Positions 1 through 5,678 of a stretch of DNA of 5,696 bases are shown here, piece by piece. The stretch spans positions 78,380 through 84,075 of the forward strand of contig NZ_ML142865.1 of assembly GCF_004138495.1 (NCBI RefSeq), written 5' to 3'. The notes beneath the pieces were generated by a model. That model saw only the letters and a program-made list of their open reading frames with translations. It was not told where the DNA came from and did no database searches. The DNA comes from Phytoactinopolyspora endophytica (lineage in GTDB: Bacteria; Actinomycetota; Actinomycetes; Jiangellales; Jiangellaceae). The translations under genes were made by a program, and so were the position numbers. The first letter of the stretch is position 1, and each line of letters begins with the position of its first letter.

Positions 1-2
1 AC

Positions 3-95
3 ACGGGCGCGGCGCCGTTGCTTCTCGGCATGGTCGCACTGGGTATCGCCGGTGCCGGTGGAGGGCTCGCCCTGCTGCGGCGTCGGCTGAGCTGA
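3..95 (+). CDS. C-terminal end of a probable sortase-anchored (LPxTG-type) surface protein, partial
   Basis: Only the last 30 codons lie in the window; the start is upstream. The visible tail begins Thr-Gly-Ala-Ala-Pro, continues with a roughly 20-residue hydrophobic stretch rich in Leu, Gly and Ala, and ends in LLRRRLS before a TGA stop. This is the layout of a cell-wall sorting signal: Thr-Gly of LPxTG, then a membrane span, then a short positive tail. In that family a sortase cleaves between Thr and Gly and links the protein to peptidoglycan. The Leu-Pro-x part would lie just outside the window, so the motif itself is not seen. A plain C-terminal membrane anchor is the alternative. A hairpin 16 bases past the stop (111-144) suggests that transcription ends there. 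Confidence 0.65.
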   Translation, partial: TGAAPLLLGMVALGIAGAGGGLALLRRRLS

Positions 96-110
96 ATGTC
101 CTAGGCCAAG

Positions 111-144
111 CCGCACGGCCCCGGCGATAGTCGGAGCCGTGCGG
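111..144 (+). terminator. Candidate hairpin terminator after the partial surface-protein gene
   Basis: The 9-base arm CCGCACGGC (111-119) is perfectly complementary to GCCGTGCGG (136-144). A further 3-bp inner pairing (121-123 with 132-134) closes an 8-base loop. It starts 16 bases after the stop at 95. There is no T-run after it, which is common for actinobacterial hairpin terminators, so function is inferred from position and stem quality only. Confidence 0.5.
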
Positions 145-160
145 AGCGCATGCCCGATGT

Positions 161-206
161 GGTGGCCGTGGGTTCGCTCGTCGCGATGACGAGACCCGCG
201 GCCATC
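161..206. other. Long imperfect hairpin in noncoding DNA
   Basis: Bases 161-173 pair with 194-206 (13 bp, two of them G-T wobbles in RNA). After a 3-base bulge (174-176), 177-182 (CTCGTC) pairs perfectly with 188-193 (GACGAG) around a 5-base loop GCGAT. No convincing gene covers it. It could be a second terminator, a structured 5' leader or small RNA, or a REP-like element. No T-tract follows on either side. The rest of 207-338 holds only a possible -10 box TATCAT at 231-236, which has no recognisable -35. Confidence 0.45.
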
Positions 207-338
207 CGGGCGCTGTTGGAGAACGCTGTCTATCATTGATGACATGTCCCCCGTGTGGGCGTCACCAGTGGTGAGGCCGATCGATGCCTCAACCCGCGTC
301 CATGGTGCCGGGTGCACGCACACGGCGGCGATCTGACG

Positions 339-719
339 ATGCGTACAGTTCTCGTCGTACTCGGCATCTGGGCGGGCGTCGCGTTCGCGCTCGTCGGCGT
401 GTGGGTGTTGATCGTGAAGATGGCCCGGCGAAACAACGATCGGCGGGAGGCAGGATATGCCCGCGACGCGGTGTCAGCGCCGTCGAGGCGATCGGCTCCG
501 GGTGGAGAGTTGATCCGGCAGGCGTCGACACCATCGGACGCCGGCGACGAGCGGATTGACATGCCACCGGCACAGGCGGTCGTCCGGGCGTGGACCGAGC
601 CGAGCCAGGACCCACGGAAGCATGCAGAGGCACAGCTGGCGGTGCGGGAGGCGATACCGGATCTGGCTTACGCACTCGATCGGCTCGCGGCGGAGTCGCA
701 GCATCGGCGCACTCCGTAG
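339..719 (+). CDS. Small single-span membrane protein of unknown function
   Basis: This is a 126-residue protein. Residues 3-26 form one hydrophobic transmembrane helix (VLVVLGIWAGVAFALVGVWV). It is followed by a dense positive cluster (K27, R30, R31, R36, R37), which by the positive-inside rule places the C-terminal part in the cytoplasm. Residues 40-85 are Ser/Pro/Arg/Asp-rich and probably disordered. The end (about 97-121) looks helical and amphipathic. Codons favour G/C at the third position. The ATG at 339 was chosen because the protein then begins directly with the membrane helix. The frame can be extended to a GTG at 255, but the added 28 residues do not look like a signal or domain. 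The ribosome-binding site is weak. The gene converges on the next one with a 17-bp gap, where a small 5-bp hairpin (709-722) spans the stop codon. I do not recognise a family. Confidence 0.6.
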   Translation: MRTVLVVLGIWAGVAFALVGVWVLIVKMARRNNDRREAGYARDAVSAPSRRSAPGGELIRQASTPSDAGDERIDMPPAQAVVRAWTEPSQDPRKHAEAQLAVREAIPDLAYALDRLAAESQHRRTP

Positions 720-736
720 TGCCGACGGCGCCGAGT

Positions 737-1111
737 TCAGTCCGAAGTGGGAGAGTCGTGTATCGAATGCCATGCGTCGATGTGCTCCTGAGTGGCCTCG
801 ACCAGCCACGTAGGGCCTCGCCAGGGTGCCGGAATGCACTCGCCAAGGCGGGGTGGCCCAGTGTTGCGGCGGACGTCGGACGCCGGCAGCCACAGATCGC
901 AGGTGCGCCGAGGCGGGTTGTGATCGCTTTCGATGATCACACGGACGTGGGTGCGAGTCCACTCGTGGGCGAAGACCTGGTGCTCCGTCACGCTGCCGTC
1001 GGTCCAGTGGACGGTGGCGATGATGCGGCGTATCTGGGGAGTCCGGCCGGACCATCCGGTCCAGTCGGTGGGCATCTCGCTTACCGGGTGTGCCCGGAGG
1101 TGTCGCGGCAT
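737..1111 (-). CDS. Hypothetical protein, Trp/His-rich and lysine-free
   Basis: This is a 124-residue soluble protein with no membrane segment or signal peptide. It has 8 Trp and 10 His, no Lys, and two Cys (71 and 92). The middle part (about 28-80) alternates hydrophobic and polar residues (IIATVHWTDGSV, THVRVIIESD), suggesting a beta-rich fold. The tail (about 103-118, LVEATQEHIDAWHSIH) looks helical. Third codon positions are strongly G/C, supporting a real gene. The ATG at 1111 lacks a Shine-Dalgarno sequence but lies 7 bases after a TAATCT -10 box, which suits leaderless translation. An internal ATG at 1075 (residue 13) is the alternative start. The gene is divergent from the one at 1252. 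I do not recognise the family and propose no function. Confidence 0.65.
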   Translation of the reverse strand: MPRHLRAHPVSEMPTDWTGWSGRTPQIRRIIATVHWTDGSVTEHQVFAHEWTRTHVRVIIESDHNPPRRTCDLWLPASDVRRNTGPPRLGECIPAPWRGPTWLVEATQEHIDAWHSIHDSPTSD

Positions 1112-1118
1112 GCGAATC

Positions 1119-1124
1119 AGATTA
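1119..1124 (-). promoter_or_regulatory. Candidate -10 box of a leaderless promoter
   Basis: On the minus strand the hexamer TAATCT fits the actinobacterial TANNNT pattern. Exactly 7 bases separate it from the ATG at 1111, so transcription would be expected to begin at or next to the start codon, the usual geometry of leaderless genes in this phylum. No good -35 is visible. The absence of a Shine-Dalgarno sequence before 1111 agrees with this reading. Confidence 0.45.
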
Positions 1125-1136
1125 GAACAGTTGTTC
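1125..1136. promoter_or_regulatory. LexA/SOS-box-like palindrome
   Basis: The sequence GAAC-AGTT-GTTC matches the invariant GAAC-N4-GTTC core of the LexA site of actinobacteria and Bacillus. The flanks (A before, C after) do not fully match the preferred C and G. It directly abuts the candidate -10 box, where a bound repressor would block transcription of the minus-strand gene. It lies about 115 bp from the plus-strand gene start. Regulation by LexA is inferred from the motif alone. Confidence 0.4.
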
Positions 1137-1240
1137 CCATGATCGCCATGTCGCTCGGCTCTCGGCTCGCCGGATCATCTTTCTTCGCTGAGGATCCTGG
1201 TGTCTGGTGTAGTGCAAAGGGTATCCGTCGCAGGTGACAT

Positions 1241-1246
1241 GGGAGG
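1241..1246 (+). promoter_or_regulatory. Shine-Dalgarno site that decides the start at 1252
   Basis: GGGAGG lies 5 bases before the GTG at 1252. An in-frame GTG at 1234 has no comparable site, and choosing it would place this Shine-Dalgarno inside the coding sequence. Confidence 0.6.
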
Positions 1247-1251
1247 TAGCG

Positions 1252-1590
1252 GTGGAAACGCGACAGTTCGGTGATCACGTCATGTATCTGGACCACACAC
1301 GGGGAGTGGGCCTCTTCGTCGAGTCGGCGGGCCAGTGGGGGGAGGAGCACGTCGACGCATGGGATGACGCGCTGGAGTGGATGGTGCAGAACGGCTGGGA
1401 CATCCTGGAGAATGAGCCGAAGACCGACCTGCTGCGGGTGGGCTATACGGAGGACGAGAATGCGGCCTACCCGCTCAGCTCGATACCGTGGGCCCGAGTC
1501 AACGTGGCCAGCCTCGCGCCGCTCGCGAGCGAGATCGGCGTGACTCTCATGGAGACCCGCCTTCCGATCCCATCCGAAGGCGACTACTGA
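1252..1590 (+). CDS. Small, very acidic protein of unknown function
   Basis: This is a 112-residue soluble protein starting with GTG behind a good GGGAGG site. It has 21 Asp/Glu against 6 Arg/Lys (net about -15), no membrane segment and no signal peptide. The N-terminal part (about 5-24) looks like beta strands (HVMYLDHTRGVGLFVES). Residues 31-47 form a likely amphipathic helix with evenly spaced Trp (W37, W43). Residues 59-66 (DLLRVGYT) look like another strand, and 87-96 like a short helix. Five Trp are present. The gene is divergent from the one at 1111, and its stop overlaps the end of the response-regulator gene by 7 bp tail to tail. No clear promoter hexamer is visible upstream. The small size and strong negative charge resemble immunity or DNA-mimic proteins, but this is speculation; I recognise no family. 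Confidence 0.65.
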   Translation: METRQFGDHVMYLDHTRGVGLFVESAGQWGEEHVDAWDDALEWMVQNGWDILENEPKTDLLRVGYTEDENAAYPLSSIPWARVNVASLAPLASEIGVTLMETRLPIPSEGDY

Positions 1591-2255
1591 GCCGGCGTGA
1601 CCAAGCCGGACTCGTAGGCCACGACGACGAGTTGGGCACGGTCGCGGACCGCGAGCTTGGCCATCATCCGGCTGACGTGGGTCTTGGCAGTCAGCGGGCT
1701 CAACGACAGGGCCTGTGCCACCTCGGCGTTGTTGAGACCTCTGGCGACCAGGGCCAGCACCTCGCGTTCCCGCGCCGACAGCCCGGCCAGCCGTTCGGGT
1801 GCGACGTCGCCGAGGGACCGGTCCGGAGCCCGCAACGCGCGCGCGATCAAAGCTGCGGTAGGCCCGGGTGACAGGAGCGCCTCACCGGCCGCGACGGTCC
1901 TGATCGCCTCCAGCATGTCGGTGGCGCGAGCGTCCTTGACGAGGAAGCCGCTGGCGCCGGCCCGGAGCGTGGCGAGGACGTTCTCGTCGGTGTCGTACGT
2001 CGTCAACACCAGGACACGGGTGTGCGCGAGCTCGTCGTCGTCGGCGATCCGCCTGGTCGCCTCGATGCCGTCGATGTCGGGCATCCGGATGTCCATCACC
2101 ACCACATCGGGACGGCACTCCCGAGCGAGCTCGACAGCCTCCCGGCCGGTCTGAGCCTGCCCCACGACCTGCATGTCAGGCGCGGATCCAATGAGCATGG
2201 CGAAGGCGGCCACCAGCAGCTCTTGATCGTCGGCGAGCAGAACCCGGATTGTCAC
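1584..2255 (-). CDS. NarL/FixJ-family (LuxR-type HTH) response regulator
   Basis: This 223-residue cytoplasmic regulator of a two-component system is full length for the family. The receiver domain is residues 1-120: acidic pair D9/D10, phospho-acceptor D55 (in VVMDIRMP), switch T85 and conserved K107 (FLVKDA). The C-terminal LuxR-type helix-turn-helix is residues 156-219, opening with LSAREREVLALVARGL and including AEVAQALSLSPLTAKTHVSR. All key residues are present, so it should be phosphorylated by the kinase encoded just upstream and bind DNA as a dimer. It starts at GTG 2255, overlapping the kinase stop by four bases (GTGA). A GAGGAG site lies 6 bases before it (2262-2267), inside the kinase gene, so translation is probably coupled. 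It is the last gene of the transporter-kinase-regulator operon, and the likely target is that operon's own promoter. Its end overlaps the convergent gene by 7 bp. Confidence 0.95.
   Translation of the reverse strand: MTIRVLLADDQELLVAAFAMLIGSAPDMQVVGQAQTGREAVELARECRPDVVVMDIRMPDIDGIEATRRIADDDELAHTRVLVLTTYDTDENVLATLRAGASGFLVKDARATDMLEAIRTVAAGEALLSPGPTAALIARALRAPDRSLGDVAPERLAGLSAREREVLALVARGLNNAEVAQALSLSPLTAKTHVSRMMAKLAVRDRAQLVVVAYESGLVTPAQ
1589..1613 (+). terminator. Weak candidate terminator for the acidic-protein gene
   Basis: Bases 1589-1596 (GAGCCGGC) pair with 1605-1613 (GCCGGACTC) in an 8-bp stem with one bulged A and an 8-base loop, beginning at the stop codon of the plus-strand gene. 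It lies inside the last codons of the opposing regulator gene, so coding constraint may explain it. No T-run follows. Confidence 0.3.
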
Positions 2256-3445
2256 GTGGCACTCCTCACGGGCTCGACGTCGGTCTCCGGCAGTGCGTGC
2301 CCGCTCAGTGGGAGTTGCGCGGAGACCATGAAACCGCCCCGCGGACCGGGCATCGCTGTCAGAGTGCCACCGACGCTGCGTGCACGCTCCACCATGCCGA
2401 GGATGCCGTGGCCGTCGCTGGACGGCTCCCCGCCACGCCCGTCGTCAACGACGGTCAGGTGGAGCCGGCCTGCTGATCCGGCCACCGACACGTGGGCTCG
2501 CGTCGCGTCCGCATGCTTGATCACGTTGGTGAGCGCCTCTTGGACGATGCGATACGTCGTCACGCCCACCGTCGACGGGACGGCCGACGCGTCGACATCG
2601 AAGGTCAGCTCGACTTCGAGACCGGTTGCCCGGACGGTCTCAACCACGTCGGTGACCGCGGCGATACCGGGCACGGCCGTCTCGGGCTCGGTCTCGCCGG
2701 CCCGCAGGACGCTGAGCGTCGCGCGCAGCTCGGTGCGGGCATCGCGGCAGGTCGCCGAGATGGACTCCAGCGAGGCGGCGAGCGCCGATCGGTCCAGGTG
2801 GTCGGGCTTCTCCACCAGCACATGTGCCGCGACCGTCGTCTGCACGCCGACCAGGGTGATGCTGTGGGCCAGCAGATCGTGCAGGTCCCGGGCGATCCTG
2901 ACCCGTTCCTCGGCCACCTGGCGTGCCGCTTCCTGCTCCCGGGTGCGTTCGGCGCGCTCGGCGCGCTCCACGATGGCAGCGACGTACGCGCGCTGGAGCC
3001 GGACCGCTTCGCCGAGCGCCATCGTCATCGGTACCCACCCGACGCTGCTGATCAGGTCCAGCCCGCCTGAGCCGCCGGACAGCAGCATCACTGCGGCGAT
3101 GAGGACGGCGAGCGCTCCACCGATCTGCAGCGTTCGTCGGCGCGGCCCGGCGGACGCGACCGTGTACAGCGCCACCAGCGGTCCGAGCACATAGGCCTCA
3201 TGAACGTAGTCGAGCAGGTGGTAGGGCAGGGACACGACGACGACGCCGGCGAGGACCAGCCCGGGATGGCGGCGTCGCACCACGAGCACCATGGTGCCCA
3301 CGGTCAGCAACGCCCATCCCAGGGCGTCGAGCTGCGCGCCGTCGCCGATCGAGGTGACTGTGGCGATCATCGCCTGCGCGGCCAGTACGACGACGGACAG
3401 CAGTACGTCCGTCGACGTACTGCTCAGAGGCCATCTCGCCGTCAT
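2252..3445 (-). CDS. Membrane sensor histidine kinase, HisKA_3 family
   Basis: This is a 397-residue inner-membrane kinase. The N-terminal sensor part (about 12-150) has five or six hydrophobic helices (near 12-33, 41-56, 63-78, 85-99, 106-124, 132-150) with very short loops, so the signal is probably sensed within or at the membrane. Residues 151-182 form a charged coiled-coil linker containing ERAERAER. The phospho-acceptor is H189 in RIARDLHDLLAHS, the HisKA_3 dimerisation motif. The ATPase domain has the N box (EALTNVIKHADA, N307), the DDGRGG motif (334-339) and GHGILGMVER (345-354). All catalytic motifs are intact. The ATG at 3445 lies 21 bases after the transporter stop with only a weak ribosome site, so it may depend on coupling to the upstream gene. 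A perfect inverted repeat covers codons 8-16. The partner is the regulator overlapping its end. DesK/LiaS-like kinases share this layout; the signal is unknown. Confidence 0.95.
   Translation of the reverse strand: MTARWPLSSTSTDVLLSVVVLAAQAMIATVTSIGDGAQLDALGWALLTVGTMVLVVRRRHPGLVLAGVVVVSLPYHLLDYVHEAYVLGPLVALYTVASAGPRRRTLQIGGALAVLIAAVMLLSGGSGGLDLISSVGWVPMTMALGEAVRLQRAYVAAIVERAERAERTREQEAARQVAEERVRIARDLHDLLAHSITLVGVQTTVAAHVLVEKPDHLDRSALAASLESISATCRDARTELRATLSVLRAGETEPETAVPGIAAVTDVVETVRATGLEVELTFDVDASAVPSTVGVTTYRIVQEALTNVIKHADATRAHVSVAGSAGRLHLTVVDDGRGGEPSSDGHGILGMVERARSVGGTLTAMPGPRGGFMVSAQLPLSGHALPETDVEPVRSAT
3399..3424. repeat. Perfect 11-bp inverted repeat at the start of the kinase gene
   Basis: AGCAGTACGTC (3399-3409) and its exact complement GACGTACTGCT (3414-3424) flank a 4-base loop CGTC. 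In the transcript this is a strong hairpin covering nucleotides 22-47 of the kinase coding sequence, downstream of its weak ribosome site. As DNA it is a good dyad for a dimeric regulator. The encoded residues (SSTSTDVLL) are not in a conserved domain, so protein constraint does not require the symmetry. Confidence 0.6.
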
Positions 3446-3466
3446 CCGTCCATCATCCGCTACGCT

Positions 3467-5566
3467 TCATCGCCGCACCAGCCCGACGGGTTCGGGAGCT
3501 GGCTGTGGAGCCTTGGACAGCCGGCCCGGCCACCAGATCCGGGTGCCGAGTAGCGCTGCCGCCGCGGGCACCAGGTACGCCCTGACCAGGAAGGTGTCGA
3601 GCAGGACGCCCACCGCGATGACGAAGCCGAGCTCCACCATCATCACCAAAGGCAGGACGGTGAGCACCGAGAACGTGGCCGCGAGCACGATGCCGGCGGA
3701 CGCGATCACGGTGCCGGTGGCCTTGAGCGACGAGACCAGGGCTGCCGGTGCGGGAGCGCCGCGCAGCGCCTCCTCCCGTGTCCGGTGCATCAGGAAGATC
3801 CCGTAGTCGACGCCGAGCGCCACCAGGAAGACGAAGCTGAGCATCGGAACCTCTGGATCCGTCCCCTCGAATCCGAACACCGGGCCGAACACGAGCCCAC
3901 CGAGACCGATCGCGGCGCCCCACACCGCCACCACAGCGGCCACCAGGACCAGCGGAGCGAGCAGGCTGCGCAGGAGCAGCGCGAGCAAGACGAAGACGGC
4001 GACCAGCGCCAGTGGGATCACCAGGGCTCGATCGGAGGATGCGGTGGCTGCCACGTCGAGATGCTGGGCACTCTCTCCGCCTACCAGGGCGCCGGCCCCG
4101 TCGATCGTGGCGAGCTCGGCGCGCAGCAGTTCGATCGTGGCGGCCTCGCCCGCGGACTCGGCCTCGTCGACCGGGAAAGCGGAAATCTCTGCCCAGCCGT
4201 CGGCCGACCTGCGCATCTCCGCGTCCGCTACCCCATCGGTCCCGCGTACGGATGTGAGTACCTCCTCTGAGTGAGAGGCGTCGGCGAGGACCGTGATGGG
4301 TTGGCTGCTCTGCTCGGGGAAGGCGGCGGCCAGCGTCTCCATGCCGGCGACCGACTCGGGCCGGTCGGTGAACGAGTCCTCCGAGCGCAGGTCTCCCGGG
4401 AGGTTCAGCGCACCGAGCGCGACGGAGCCGACCAGCATCGCGCCGGCAGCCAGGACGGTGATGGGGCGGCCGGTCACCAGAGCGCCGACGCGGCTGTAGA
4501 ACCCGCGGCGTTCCCGGGGCGTCGTCCCGTGCACCGGCACCAGGGGCCAGAAGACTCCGCGCCCGAGAAGCACCAGGATCGCCGGTAGCAACGTCGTCAT
4601 CGCAACGAGGGCACACACCACGCCTACCGCGCCCACCGGGCCGAGCCCGCTGCTGCTGTTGAGGTCTGCCGCGATCATGCACAGCAGCCCGGCCGCCACG
4701 GTTCCAGCGGAGGTCAGGATGGCCGGCCCGGTGCCACGCAGGGCGGCGATCATCGCGTCGGCCGGCGCGTGGTGCCGGCGGAGCTCTTCGCGGTACCGGG
4801 CGACGAGGAGGAGGGCGTAGTCGGTACCCACCCCGAAGACAAGCACGATCATGATCGACGAGCTCATCGTGCTGACCGTGATGTCGAACGCGCGCACCAG
4901 CGCGTAGACACCGGCCATGGAGGTCACGGCGGCGGCGCCGACGGCCACCAACGGCAGCAGCCACAGGAACGGGCTGCGGTACGTGAGGATCAGCAGGACC
5001 GTCACCACCAGCATGGTGGCCATCACAAGCGTCTCGTCGATGCCCTCGAACGCCTCATCCATGTCGGCTTCCAGCCCGGCCGGTCCGGTGACTTGAACGA
5101 GCAGGCCGTCGGGGTGGTCGGCGACGAGCTCACGCACGAGCTCGACGTCCTCCCCTTCGCCGCCGGCCTCATCCGCGTCGATGGCGAGCGGATACATCAG
5201 CGTCGTCTCGTCGTCGGAGACGTTGCCTTCCGGCATGCCGTTGATGCTGTAGTGCGCCGCGATCTCGGCGACATGGTCCTCCGCTGCGTCACGATCGGCC
5301 CGGGAAAGCCCGCTGTCGCGCTGATATACGAGGAACATGTCCGTGGTGCCGCCGCCTGGAAGCTCCTGCTGGATCTCGGCCACCTGAGTGGATTGCGCGC
5401 TGGCGGGCAGGTAGTCGATCTCGCTGTCCGTGGTGGCGTCGCCGAGCTTCCCGACGACGGGTACCGCCACCAGGAGAACGATGACCCAGAAGGCGAGCAC
5501 GAACCACGGAACGGCCCGGCGCAGTAGCGCTCCCCGCCTCGGACTCGTCGGTTCGGATGTGCGCAT
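3467..5566 (-). CDS. MMPL-family RND transporter
   Basis: This is a 699-residue inner-membrane exporter, powered in this family by proton flow, with the duplicated RND architecture. TM1 is about 19-39, followed by an extracytoplasmic porter loop (40-179) and TM2-6 (about 180-335). TM7 is about 368-388, followed by a second loop (389-513) and TM8-12 (about 514-668). The paired Asp-Tyr signatures of MmpL proteins are present in both halves: GVGTDY (D249, Y250) in TM4 and GVDYG (D587, Y588) in TM10. The conserved DTFLVR and ALLG...WWPGRL are near the end. The N-terminus is Arg-rich, as expected for a cytoplasmic end. It starts at ATG 5566 with GGAAGGG 7 bases upstream. It is the first gene of the operon, followed by kinase and regulator, so it is probably made in response to the signal they sense. 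Relatives export lipids, siderophores, antibiotics or other hydrophobic compounds. The substrate cannot be told from this sequence. Confidence 0.95.
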   Translation of the reverse strand: MRTSEPTSPRRGALLRRAVPWFVLAFWVIVLLVAVPVVGKLGDATTDSEIDYLPASAQSTQVAEIQQELPGGGTTDMFLVYQRDSGLSRADRDAAEDHVAEIAAHYSINGMPEGNVSDDETTLMYPLAIDADEAGGEGEDVELVRELVADHPDGLLVQVTGPAGLEADMDEAFEGIDETLVMATMLVVTVLLILTYRSPFLWLLPLVAVGAAAVTSMAGVYALVRAFDITVSTMSSSIMIVLVFGVGTDYALLLVARYREELRRHHAPADAMIAALRGTGPAILTSAGTVAAGLLCMIAADLNSSSGLGPVGAVGVVCALVAMTTLLPAILVLLGRGVFWPLVPVHGTTPRERRGFYSRVGALVTGRPITVLAAGAMLVGSVALGALNLPGDLRSEDSFTDRPESVAGMETLAAAFPEQSSQPITVLADASHSEEVLTSVRGTDGVADAEMRRSADGWAEISAFPVDEAESAGEAATIELLRAELATIDGAGALVGGESAQHLDVAATASSDRALVIPLALVAVFVLLALLLRSLLAPLVLVAAVVAVWGAAIGLGGLVFGPVFGFEGTDPEVPMLSFVFLVALGVDYGIFLMHRTREEALRGAPAPAALVSSLKATGTVIASAGIVLAATFSVLTVLPLVMMVELGFVIAVGVLLDTFLVRAYLVPAAAALLGTRIWWPGRLSKAPQPAPEPVGLVRR

Positions 5567-5573
5567 TCGGATG

Positions 5574-5580
5574 CCCTTCC
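5574..5580 (-). promoter_or_regulatory. Ribosome binding site of the transporter gene
   Basis: GGAAGGG on the minus strand lies 7 bases before the ATG at 5566 and supports that start. Confidence 0.6.
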
Positions 5581-5587
5581 GTGTGAG

Positions 5588-5613
5588 GCCTGAGATTCTC
5601 TGTGACTCCAGGC
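5588..5613 (-). other. Possible leader hairpin upstream of the transporter
   Basis: On the minus strand GCCTGGAG (5613-5606) pairs with CTCAGGC (5594-5588) in 7 bp with one bulged G and an 11-base loop containing the short palindrome GAGAATCTC. It sits just before the ribosome site. The stem is short and may be chance. Confidence 0.25.
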
Positions 5614-5664
5614 TCTCGCTGGTAGAAGGGCTATCTCGTCCCGCTGACGGCCGAGATCGGCATT

Positions 5665-5678
5665 ACTCCATCCGGAGT
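5665..5678. promoter_or_regulatory. Operator-like palindrome upstream of the MMPL operon
   Basis: ACTCC-ATCC-GGAGT is a perfect 5-bp dyad with a 4-base spacer, about 100 bases before the transporter start. It is a plausible binding site for the operon's own regulator or another dimeric factor. I could not assign -10/-35 boxes in 5567-5696, so its position relative to the promoter is unknown. A divergent gene may begin beyond the window edge. Confidence 0.3.

Noticed and set aside
255..338. Upstream GTG (255) as start of the small membrane protein
   Set aside because: The added 28 residues have no signal or domain character, and the ATG at 339 places the membrane helix at the N-terminus. The longer form cannot be fully excluded because a TATCAT box at 231-236 would fit a short leader.
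289..1055. Minus-strand frames at 289-846 and 474-1055
   Set aside because: They overlap better-supported genes in other frames (339-719 plus and 737-1111 minus), are rich in Arg, Pro and Ser, and show no domain or membrane pattern.
1222..1236. TATCCG as a leaderless -10 box for a GTG start at 1234
   Set aside because: It lacks the final T of the TANNNT pattern, and a good Shine-Dalgarno supports the GTG at 1252 instead.
2944..2970. Repeated GCGCGCTCGGC-type units in the kinase gene
   Set aside because: They encode the ERAERAER coiled-coil linker, so the repeat reflects protein sequence and not a DNA element.
2022..3194. Long open frame on the plus strand opposite the kinase and regulator genes
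   Set aside because: It lies antisense to two genes with complete catalytic motifs, and its translation is Ser/Arg/Thr-rich and low in complexity. It is a by-product of high-GC codon use on the other strand.
4101..4142. 12-base direct repeat TCGATCGTGGCG at 4101-4112 and 4131-4142
   Set aside because: It lies in the transporter gene where the protein itself repeats Ala-Thr-Ile-acidic, so codon use explains it.
3453..4964. Long minus-strand frame of about 500 codons overlapping the transporter gene
   Set aside because: It is a frame-shifted reading of the transporter gene, Arg/Gly-rich with no domain, while the other frame gives a full MMPL protein.
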